From Spirogloea muscicola (lineage: Eukaryota > Streptophyta > Zygnematophyceae > Spirogloeales > Spirogloeaceae), in contig WELB01000089.1 in the NCBI GenBank assembly GCA_009602725.1, forward strand, positions 51,704-67,922: a DNA stretch of 16,219 nt, given 5' to 3'. A program made the translations under genes and the position numbers. Positions 9,205 to 16,219 of the stretch are shown piece after piece. Under the pieces are notes generated by a model that did not search any database, was not told the DNA's origin, and was given only the letters and a program-made list of their open reading frames with translations. Position 1 is the stretch's first letter; each line of letters begins with the position of its first letter.

Positions 9205-9375
9205 CGTACTCTGTTCATTCTTTTTCGGGCTGGTTGTTCCAGCCCCTATTCTCAATGGGCGAGCACTTTCTCTTCCCTGCGAGGGGCTGCGAACAGCCAG
9301 CGCAAGAGAGTCTTTTGTTCATTCTCTTTTGGGCTGACTTTTCCAGCCCCTATCCTCAAAGGCCGAGCCCTTTCC
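9205..9375 (+). repeat. Two further stem-loop tail copies (C and D)
   Basis: Copy C has its hairpin at 9227-9245 (GGGCTGGTTGTTCCAGCCC) and copy D at 9331-9349 (GGGCTGACTTTTCCAGCCC, one mismatch at the loop end). Both are preceded by TGTTCATTCT plus pyrimidines and followed by CTATTCTCAATGGGCGAGC or CTATCCTCAAAGGCCGAGC. With copy B they form a short head-to-tail array with spacings of about 71 and 104 bases. Copies C and D carry no other element sequence. Confidence 0.8.
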
Positions 9376-9489
9376 TCGACGAGGTCCAAAAGGGCCGAAA
9401 AGGCATAGCCAGCAAGTACCGTGCAGGATAATCACGTAGAAACCTCCAGTCAGTAGCCGCAAGGCAGAAAGACTAGCCGCCGGGAAGCA

Positions 9490-9870
9490 GTCCCTTTGGC
9501 AGTTCTTTTCGGACTGGCTCTTCACAGTTCTTGCCCCCTTGGGAGAGCCACTGTCTTACTTTCTGTGGACGAAAGCCCGAGGCTGCAGCTAGAGCACGGC
9601 CAGCACGCATATGCAAGGCGTGGGCCATGGACCGCTGGACGTGGATATCAACAGGCGCATGCGCTCGCTGGTAAAGCCAGCCAGGTGCATGCAGAAGGTG
9701 CTCAGAAGCATACTACTAGCGCAGCCACAGGCTAGACAAACAGGCGGTCTTAGTACCCAACGTGTCAGACACAGGAAGACAGATGAGCCTGCAGGTTCTG
9801 CGAGGCAACGCTTTCCGCACTCTACGTATTCTGACTTGCACTTGCTGACTAGAAGGAATTGAGCGCCCAC
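9490..9870 (+). repeat. Degenerate tail copy and LINE end remnant
   Basis: At 9498-9560, TTCTTTTCGGACTGGCTCTTCACAG and GGGAGAGCCACTGTCTT look like a decayed stem-loop tail. At about 9795-9862 the frame reads ARQRFPHSTYSDLHLLTR, close to FRQ-x-x-x-FP-x-x-SYSDLHLLTR on the minus strand at 10217-10290. It is therefore another truncated LINE end in plus orientation. The stretch in between (9560-9790) has no recognisable content. Confidence 0.5.
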
Positions 9871-9944
9871 TCGCAGAAGTCACGGAGAGGAGTTTCGTGC
9901 TTCTTATGCATATCCGGCCTTTTAGACCTTGTACATTTCTTTGA

Positions 9945-10130
9945 GCGTCGACTCCGCCAACCCCGCAAAGTCAGCGACGCTCGCCGGGCTCCCGGCTCGG
10001 AGTAAGGCGCGCAAGCACGCGGACCACCCTCAGCAGGAAGCGCCCGAAGACATCACCCTCCCGGTGATGTCTTCGCGGCCCTCGCCATTAACGTTCACGG
10101 GAAAGAAGCGCGGCCAGATTGACTGGTGGC
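9945..10130 (+). pseudogene. LINE ORF2 C-terminal fragment, copy 3 (frameshifted)
   Basis: The frame reads SANPAKSATLAGLPARSKAR then KHADHP, and in another frame GDVFAALAINVHGK. This parallels the A-E-x-K-K-x-x-x-Y-x-D-H-P and G-D-x-F-x-P-L-A-x-D-I-H-G-R block of the copies at 122-368 and 1380-1545. Between the two halves lies a short inserted stretch holding a perfect 13-bp inverted repeat (10045-10075), which causes the frame change. The sequence then runs into an inverted tail at about 10107. Confidence 0.6.
10045..10075. repeat. Perfect 13-bp inverted repeat (hairpin)
   Basis: CGAAGACATCACC at 10045-10057 and GGTGATGTCTTCG at 10063-10075 are exact reverse complements around the 5-base loop CTCCC. 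It lies inside a LINE coding remnant at the point where the reading frame shifts. The right arm is the coding sequence expected by homology (GDVF), so the left arm looks like a local inverted duplication. Confidence 0.9.
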
Positions 10131-10398
10131 TGGGAAAGGCCAGCCCAAAGGAATGGTCAAGGTCTGAGGGAGCCTGAGTGCGAACGACTAGGACTAAGAC
10201 ATCAGCCAGGGAACGCTCAGTAACCTCTAGTCAGGAGATGCAAGTCTGAGTAGCTAGCTGGCGGAAAGACGTCGCCCTGACGGAAGCCGGAGGCCGCCGC
10301 CAAAGCTCGGCCTGCGCGCAAGTGAACCGCGAAGGCAAGGGACCGCTGCATCGAGACGGCCAAACGCATACGGAAGACTTGAGCGAGGGCCTTCGGCA
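10107..10398 (-). pseudogene. Inverted LINE 3' end: coding end plus tail
   Basis: Read on the minus strand, the frame gives ALAQVFRMRLAVSMQRSLAF, then RAGRALAAASGFRQG and SYSDLHLLTRGY with a stop at 10217. It then runs through CAGTCACC-like tail sequence to the stem-loop near 10128-10145 (GGCTGG, six bases, CCAGCC). The coding end matches the plus-strand fragment at 10480-10630, so the two form the arms of a fold-back about 85 bases apart. It is 5'-truncated. Confidence 0.75.
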
Positions 10399-10399
10399 G

Positions 10400-10810
10400 T
10401 GACTGGTTGGATCTCCTCCAGCGGCTTGCCCGGCAGGCCATCAAGCGACGGCCGGATTCGCCAGGCTTCAATGCTGCCGGCTCCCTCGCTCAAGTCTTTC
10501 GAATGAGGCTGGCGGTCTCGCTCCACCGCTCTTTGGTTCATGCTGTCCACGCGCGCGCTGGCCGCGCTATGGCTGCTGCCTCAGGGTCTCGGCAGAGTGC
10601 CACTTTTCCTGCTTCGAGTTATTCTGATTCGCTGTCGTGGATACTGAGCATCCACACGACTTTCCCTCTGCATTGTCTTTTGCTTTGTAGTGTAGTCCTC
10701 TTTCGGCATATTTTCCTTTCTTTAATCTGGATATTGTCTTTTGGGCTGGCTTTGCCAGACCCTCTTCTCTACGGGCGAGCACTTTCTTTGGGCTGGCCTC
10801 TCACAGCCAT
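10400..10810 (+). pseudogene. LINE ORF2 end with complete 3' tail
   Basis: The frame reads LLQRLARQAIKRRPDSPG, then SLAQVFRMRLAVSLHRSLVH, ARAGRAMAAASGSRQS and FPASSYSDS. The RLAVSLHRS and RAGRAMAAASG elements match copy 2 (ALSMSLQRS, RAGRTLAAASG near 1650-1720). Downstream comes the tail (GTGGATACTGAGCATCC, TTTGTAGTGTAGTCCT) and the hairpin GGGCTGGCTTTGCCAGACC at 10743-10761. A second partial hairpin, GGGCTGG...CACAGCC, starts at 10790. The 5' two-thirds of the element are absent. The frame stays open past the true end of similarity (to 10895), but this is not a gene. Confidence 0.75.
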
Positions 10811-11890
10811 TGCCGTGCATTACGTTGAGAGAAGGCGCGTGCAATGCGCATCAAATAGAAGGGTGGCCATCTTGAACCAGTACACTGATGAATGAGCAAG
10901 ACTCACTAATATTACAGCACTTTTATACCACAATACCTTCTTCTTCTGAGATTGTTTTTGAAAGAATCTGAATTTGCTGGGGTAATCACTAGTATTCATT
11001 GTAGCGTCATCATTCTACTCTTGTCTTAAACTTTTGCACCATTGCAAGGCGAAGAAGTAGTTTCTTATCTTGCTGCGCATTACTGTTACCGCTTTCACTG
11101 AATGTGATGGGGTCCGCTCTATCCATTCTGCCATACTTGCGAGCTATTGTTAGTCCTCCCTTTATGCTCAATGCTCGCCCTTCTTACAAAGGTAATAAAA
11201 ACGGACAATGCCCCAGCGGCGTCACCCATCTGGCTATGGTTGGCCAGGTCAGAGAGTTACTGCGGACATGCCACCCATTGTGAGGACCAATCTAATGCTA
11301 GTGTGAACACTAAGTAAATTACAACACGAACACCTAATTTCTCTGGTATGAAGAAGCAGCTTTCCTCCAGAGGGCGAGGGCTGTGAAAGTTCAGCCCACA
11401 CAAGAATAGATCATAAGCCCCAATCATAAGCCTCATGCTCACTCCGACCAGTGTGTGTGATGGTCTTCACAAGTGCGCATTGAGGTAGGTGCTAATGTGG
11501 AGCCCTACACATGCAGCACCTAGACCTGACGCATTCGAGCTGGCTGTGAAGCGTAAGCCCCCAACCCTAAGCCCTGAATCATCAGATAGATTTGGCCTTT
11601 CGGCGGATTGCGAGCCATCGTTCCCCATGAAGCAGCCCGCCTCCTCTAAAGTGAGTCACAAGTCGGCCCCAACCTTGCTAGCTTCAAAGCACAGCATAAA
11701 GTGTCTGACTGAGTCTGCCCAACGGCATTACGACCTTCTTCCAGCCCTCGTCAGTTTGACGATAAATCAGTAAGTTACGCTGTTAGCATCCAGCCGGGTA
11801 AGGACTACCGCAATACTGTCCAATGTCAGACTCAAGAGTAGCCTGTGTATGCATGTCGCATATAGCTTCAAACCTATCGACCACTCGGCT
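10811..11890. other. Intergenic, no gene recognised
   Basis: I read both strands and saw no family motif or splice-linked exon series. Several frames of 60-94 codons exist (the longest at 11489-11773, plus), but none resembles a known domain and none has a partner exon. The composition is less GC-rich than the repeat mosaic to the left. Confidence 0.5.
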
Positions 11891-11894
11891 GGAC

Positions 11895-11945
11895 GACACT
11901 GGCTTTGCTAGCCCCTCTTTGCCTATGGGCGAGCCCTTCTATCGC
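11895..11945 (+). repeat. Isolated stem-loop tail copy G
   Basis: CTGGCTTTGCTAGCCC at 11899-11914 is a shortened version of the family hairpin. It is followed by CTCTTTGCCTATGGGCGAGC and CCTTCT, as in the other copies. It stands about 1.1 kb from the main cluster with no other LINE sequence attached, so this short tail can occur on its own. Confidence 0.75.
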
Positions 11946-12254
11946 CACTCAACGCTTCTGTCAACCCTGTCAAATCTAATCATCACCAAATCTATGTGTG
12001 TGTCTTAGGGTCATTTACTTTGTCAGCGTCTAGATTGGGAGCACTCACCGGCCAGCTAGCGTCTGAAATTGAAAGAGCCCATTGCAGGGTACAATTTATA
12101 CCATGACAAAAGATCAAGGAGCGCTTGAGGGCCTCTTGATCAATTAGATCAAAAGACGAAATATGGAGTCGTCAGCATAGCTGTGCAAGCAACGGTGCAC
12201 AGAAGCCCGTTGAGGCCCCTTAGGCAGACCTCATAATCGCAAGGGTGCAGCATA
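11946..12254. other. Intergenic 3' flank of the GMC oxidoreductase gene
   Basis: This stretch should contain the 3' untranslated region of the minus-strand GMC gene. No clear polyadenylation signal is visible. Two small inverted repeats around GATC occur near 12111-12152 (GATCAAG...CTTGATC, then TTGATC-AATTA-GATCAA), which could fold at the RNA level. Nothing coding is recognised. Confidence 0.4.
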
Positions 12255-15200
12255 TCATGGCACCATGACGGGATCAACTCCCCGTTCTCTAAGAAGCTGG
12301 ATGCCCATGTACCTGTCAAAGGTGGCGCTTTTGAGTCGAGCAATTCTGGGACCTTGCCAAGCGACCAGACATAGCTAAATACGGGAAGTTGTCCCGCCTC
12401 ACACTGAATATTTGACAGCAACAACAGCATGTCTCAACAAAGAAACTTGCAACGGGAGTTGCTGACACCTGAACGATTATAGAGGTCAACTAGCTGCGTG
12501 GTTTCACACGTGACAATGTCAAAGTCATCCTGCTGACCTTCCAAGCATGAGACAGGTAGCCATAGGGTTGGTGCCTGGAGATGTCAACCAAGTGGACCCG
12601 TCAATGACGCGCAAGGACTCCACCCCCATCATTTTGTAGCTTGAGTCTACACAATCACCCACGTGGCATCCCCCATGGAAGTGCCAAATGACAGAGACAG
12701 TGTCCTTGCACCACTGCGCTGCCGCAGTATAGTTGTCTGAATCTGGCAGGATTGGTATGGAGCCCTGGAATTGGCCGTCAGGGATGTTTGCTACTTGGGG
12801 GTACAGCAACCTCATAATCAGTGGGGGGTTGCCTGATCGGTATGGCTGTTAAGAAGCACACGCCGTAGTCAGCACTCTAGACAGTGCATGCAATTTTCTA
12901 GTGTATATATTCACCACCACTACCTCAGAATCTTTGGAGCTATCCGTCTTGTTGCCATCTTGCCAAACACCAGATCTGGTTGAGTTGTTGTTGTAACCAC
13001 TCTTTTGGAGATTGGGCTTGATAGCAGACTCGAGTTTGTCTCGTACAATTCTCAGAGGTATGAAGACAGCCTCATGCAAAGAGTACGTGATGGCTGACCT
13101 GGAACGCTGTGGCGTTGAGAAGCTTGTGGAGCACCCGTGTCCCAGAAATGCAGCTATGAATGTCGTCCCCGTGATAATAGTAGTTGTACCTTACGATCGG
13201 GTTGTCACTGACATTCAGAGTCTTGAGCCTCATCCATCCTCTGGACTTTGGTCTGTAGACCTTGCTCAAGATATAGCCCGCCTGGTCCAGTCCCACCACT
13301 CCATTAGCAAGACTAGCTTGGATAGGTACATGGGAAATTGCAAATAGGAAGGACTGGGTGGTCCAAGAGACTTAATGGCTGATGACAACATACACATGTA
13401 GCACTGGGCTTGATACAAGCACTCTCGAACTCCCGAATACGATGACATAGTCCAGCCAGTCATGAGCAGCTTTCGTGCAACCATGGCTGCCTTTACGTAC
13501 CACCTACCCAGACGGTCTTAAAGTAGAGTGGACAGGATTTACTCCGAAAAAGCACTCATCAGCAACAGCTGGATAACCAGGTTGCACTTTCACCACTTGT
13601 CAAGAAGTGGTACGCAGTCCTGCAGTCTCAGGGTTTGTAAAATACCTGGTTGATCTCGCTTGAGATGAATGGAGGCAGGAGGTTCAGGATGGCAGTTGTT
13701 TGGGAGGTCAAAGCATCGGTTCGATTGACAGGAGGCACGGTTGTCAGTTCTCCTGCCGCAGGAGCCACTTGCGTTTTGTTTCCACCACTGGCTCCCTCGA
13801 AGATAGTGCCCTCTCTTGAAATGCCAACTACCTGTCAGCATCACGCCAGCAGTAATCGCACAGCGCAGCAGCGGAATAATTGTATGACGATTCTGCGAAT
13901 TATCAGCAAGACACCACAATGACTTCGCAAGCCATATAGCGAGCTCAACACCCTCACCAAGCATGTCCTGTCGTGTCCTAATACCAAGTCATGCATTCAG
14001 TTGCAAATGCAGTGGGCTAAGACCACAGGGCTCTGCATCTTGCAAGAGGCTTGTGAGTGCACACACTCCTAATGAGGACTCTTCCACTGGATTTGGAGAG
14101 AAGATGTTAATGATGTTGATGGGTATGTCTGTTATATTTCTTCCAAGGGCTGCACAGTACAGCAACATCGAGCATAAGGATCGGCAATCAGGGTAAGTCA
14201 TTGGCTTTGCATATAATGTGCATGTTATGATGCACAATCTGAGAGCGATGCGTACTTGGTACATTGAAAACAAGAGGAATGCCAAGAGCAAGCAGCTCCT
14301 CCGCAGGTCCAATGCCACTGAGCTTCAAAATCTGAGGCGTTCCAAGGGCGCCAGCCGTCATCAGCAACTCTCCTGTTGGTGGCAGCTTTGCAGTGTGCAT
14401 CTCTCCTTTGGCATCTGAGTATTGAACTCCAATTGCGCGAGGTGTGAGTCCTGCATTTGGTGCACAGTGGGGAGTATGAGTCCATCTTGACACCTGCACC
14501 TCAAACTCTTACCTGCCCCCTGGCATGCTGTAATGCTCACTGTGGTGCATAGTCTGCGGGGCATCTATCAGCATACACAGGATCAGCATCACGTCTAAAG
14601 CGCATCCTTAACAAGGCCGGTTGTCATCTGTGGCCTTCATTTATTTCCAGTCAGACAGAAAGCACTTGCTCAGGTGCATGGAGGCGAAAGAGCACTTTAC
14701 CAGTCCTGTCGAAGAGCACCTTCTCCACCGTTGAGAAGACATGGACCTGAAGGTTGTCGTAGTTGGAGGTCCTAAGAAGGTCTGCAGCAGTGTGACGAGT
14801 ACCATTGGCATCAAAGATGGTGTTGCCAATCTTCGTGCCATAGAGGTGCTCCAAGGAGTGGCCGTTGTACGGCTGCACGCCTGCCTCCAGCAACGAGTTC
14901 TTCAGTGCTGACTGCCATGGGCCCATCGGGGGATCGAACACGATCTGCTTCTCGACCCACTCGTATGACTCCTTGACCAGCTCTTTGGTCCATCCCGTCT
15001 GCTCGATGAAGTCTGCTGCAGCGCGGCTGAGGCGCACAACATCAAAATCTGCAGGTTGAGTGTCTTCATTGAGTGAGGGCGGATGAATCAGGGCAGGCTG
15101 TAGAATTTTAGATCAACTTCCTCCAGGTTATGCACTTGTCAGGAGGTGGTATTGTGTGGGCAAGCTGCCCAGTAGCAGGCAAGCTGCCCAGAATGTATTT

Positions 15201-15983
15201 AGACTGCTCCTGTGCGATTGGTGGTGAATGGAACAAGATCATGGATGGTTTTAAAATGGTTTTGAATACAATGTAGAAATATTCTCTCTCGTCAAAGTGC
15301 AGCATTGACCACCAATTCCAATACAACCAGCACGCGTTTGTGACGCTGGGTCCAGCCTTTCACCTGTAAAACCCGGCGTTGACAGAGCTGCCGCCACCGA
15401 GGACCCTGCCGCGCCGGTTCTGCACCCCATCCTCCGATCTGAACGGCTGGACTGCCCGTGTGGCGAGCACGGTGGGGAAGCCCTCGCGCCTGAGAACGGA
15501 CGGCTGGTCGTACGGCACGCCGCCGCGCTCCAGCAGCAGCACTCTGAAGCCGTGGGAGAGTGTTGCGGCCAGCGGGCAGCCGGCGGCGCCGCCACCGACG
15601 ACGATGTAGTCGTACGTGGCCTCCTTGGGCGCGCTAGTGCCGTCGCTGATGTAGGGGTCGTCGTGCGCTGCACACAGCGGAAGTCGATCAGCGGAGGCCA
15701 AGCAAATCGGCTGATCTGAGGAGCCCGTCGTGACGAGGCAGGCCAGCAGGCCGTGTCGCGAGACGGCCGCGAGGCAGGGCGCCGCGCGGGGCGGCGGCGC
15801 GGGCGCCGCGGCCAGGGCGAGAGGCAGGCGGCGAGCGGAAAGATGGAGCGTCTAGTGAGCGATGAAGGGCCTGAGTGGCCAAAGCAGGGGGCGAGCACCT
15901 CGGGCGGCGGCGGCCAGGAGCGCGGCGGCGAGGAGGAGGGGGAAGAGGGCCGGGAGGCGGCGGTGCGGCGGCGCGAGCGCCAT
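12255..15983 (-). CDS. HTH-like: GMC-family FAD oxidoreductase, HOTHEAD/mandelonitrile lyase-like
   Basis: Exons on the minus strand, in transcript order: 15983-15899, 15667-15364, 15026-14701, 14450-14256, 14149-14067, 13831-13646, 13281-13099, 13070-12924, 12845-12538, 12312-12255. All join in phase: 624 codons plus TGA, against 594 residues in Arabidopsis HOTHEAD. Residues 1-28 are a signal peptide (PALFPLLLAAALLAAAAR). The FAD dinucleotide motif is YDYIVVGGGAAGCPLA (47-62). GMC signature 1 is RVLGGGSSVNAGFYS (116-130) and signature 2 is GALGTPQILKLSGIGP (272-287). The C-terminal active site is IWHFHGGC (556-563, His558) with the second catalytic position in SPGTNP (N596). About ten N-x-S/T sequons (for example NGT, NIT, NKT, NRT, NVS, NAT) support secretion. 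Family members oxidise alcohols or long-chain hydroxy fatty acids, or cleave cyanohydrins; the substrate here is unknown. Exon 8 (residues 455-503) is the least conserved and its ends are the least certain. It lacks the chloroplast-type layout of fatty acid photodecarboxylase. Confidence 0.94.
15159..15191. repeat. Short direct repeat in GMC intron 2
   Basis: GGCAAGCTGCCCAG occurs twice, at 15159-15172 and 15178-15191, separated by five bases. Each copy is itself nearly palindromic (GGGCA-AGC-TGCCC). It lies inside intron 2 (15027-15363), 136 bases from the acceptor. Confidence 0.85.
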
Positions 15984-16046
15984 GGCGGGGCCTCGGGGGC
16001 GGCGCAAGTGGCAGCGGCGAGGCGCTCGAGGTGGGGAAAATGCGTG

Positions 16047-16053
16047 TATATTA
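16047..16053 (-). promoter_or_regulatory. Weak TATA-like box upstream of the GMC gene
   Basis: On the minus strand TAATATA lies about 64-70 bases upstream of the ATG at 15983. This is a plausible TATA position if transcription starts some 30 bases further down. An alternative in-frame ATG at 16070 lies upstream of this box and would add 29 basic residues before the signal peptide, so the box position slightly favours the 15983 start. Confidence 0.25.
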
Positions 16054-16124
16054 AGAGATGGGGAGGCCATGTGTGGCCAAGTACAAAGGCAAGCACATTG
16101 GACAAATGTACGTCACCTGCTGCT

Positions 16125-16178
16125 AAGCTGACCCGCTCAGTAACCACGAGTCAGCACATAGAGGTCGCTAGCTGACGC
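16125..16178 (-). repeat. LINE tail fragment upstream of the GMC gene
   Basis: CGCTCAGTAACCACGAGTCAG followed by AGGTCGCTAGCTGACG resembles CGCTCAGTAACCTCTAGTCAG and GTAGCTAGCTGGCGG at 10212-10264, in the same orientation. This places a short minus-oriented piece of the same element about 150-190 bases upstream of the GMC start codon. The remaining bases to 16219 hold nothing recognisable. Confidence 0.55.
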
Positions 16179-16219
16179 TCGAATACCGGACGGCAATTGA
16201 CTAGCTCTTGTGCCAGCAG

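Noticed and set aside
8680-9375. CRISPR-like array of repeats and spacers
   Set aside because: The repeated units are diverged, unevenly spaced (about 71 and 104 bases), have no uniform spacers, and the surroundings are eukaryotic with LINE remnants.
10407-10895. 162-residue plus-strand frame as an intact gene
   Set aside because: Only the first half matches anything, namely the LINE polyprotein end; the rest translates untranslated tail and hairpin sequence.
11489-11773. 94-codon plus-strand frame in the intergenic region
   Set aside because: No recognised domain, no splice-linked neighbours and ordinary composition; length alone is not evidence in a 16 kb window.
15364-15983. Fatty acid photodecarboxylase (light-driven GMC enzyme of algae)
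   Set aside because: The protein has a secretory signal peptide, not a plastid targeting region, and its motifs (GFYS-RA, WHFHGGC, GRYMG) follow the HOTHEAD-like pattern.
15251-16147. 298-residue minus-strand frame, the longest in the window
   Set aside because: It overlaps exons 1 and 2 of the GMC gene in a different frame; GC-rich exons give long shadow frames. Its product is low-complexity Arg/Pro/Ser with no motif.

Overview
The window looks like nuclear DNA of a eukaryotic, plant-lineage organism. The best fit is a green alga, perhaps trebouxiophyte-like, but this is inference from gene content and many short introns; no marker gene fixes the species. Both real genes are on the minus strand, are cut by many 80-435 bp introns, and show up only as scattered short reading frames. 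I rebuilt their exons by hand from splice sites, matching codon phase, and recall of the protein families.

Layout: (1) 1-34 is an AT dinucleotide run at the window edge. (2) About 120-2100 holds two decayed, same-direction copies of the C-terminal end of a non-LTR (LINE-type) retrotransposon polyprotein, plus short direct repeats. (3) 2736-8107 (minus), with an uncertain first exon up to about 8513, is a 17-exon SPX-EXS gene of the PHO1/XPR1 phosphate-exporter family. Its exons join in phase over 828 codons plus stop. One intron appears to be of the GC-AG type and another carries a large pentamer/G-rich minisatellite. The 5' end lies in very GC-rich low-complexity sequence containing an assembly N. 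(4) About 8560-10810 is a mosaic of LINE 3'-end fragments and tails in both orientations, including a fold-back arrangement. A recurring short stem-loop (GGGCTGG, five bases, CCAGCCC, then ATGGGCGAGC) marks most tails. (5) 10810-12254 is mostly unassigned intergenic DNA with one further tail copy. (6) 12255-15983 (minus) is a complete 10-exon GMC-family FAD oxidoreductase of the HOTHEAD/mandelonitrile-lyase-like type. It is 624 residues long, with a signal peptide and about ten N-glycosylation sequons, so it is probably secreted. (7) 15984-16219 is its upstream region, with a weak TATA-like box and another short piece of the LINE tail family.

The two genes share orientation but show no functional link: one is predicted to export phosphate across a membrane under inositol-pyrophosphate sensing, the other to oxidise an alcohol or hydroxy fatty acid in the secretory pathway or cell wall. 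The repeat block between them appears to be a preferred landing or rearrangement site. I found no evidence for a wholly new system. The most unusual items are the hairpin-tailed repeat family with its fold-back structure, the inferred GC-AG intron, and the SPX gene whose expected N-terminal helix is not visible.
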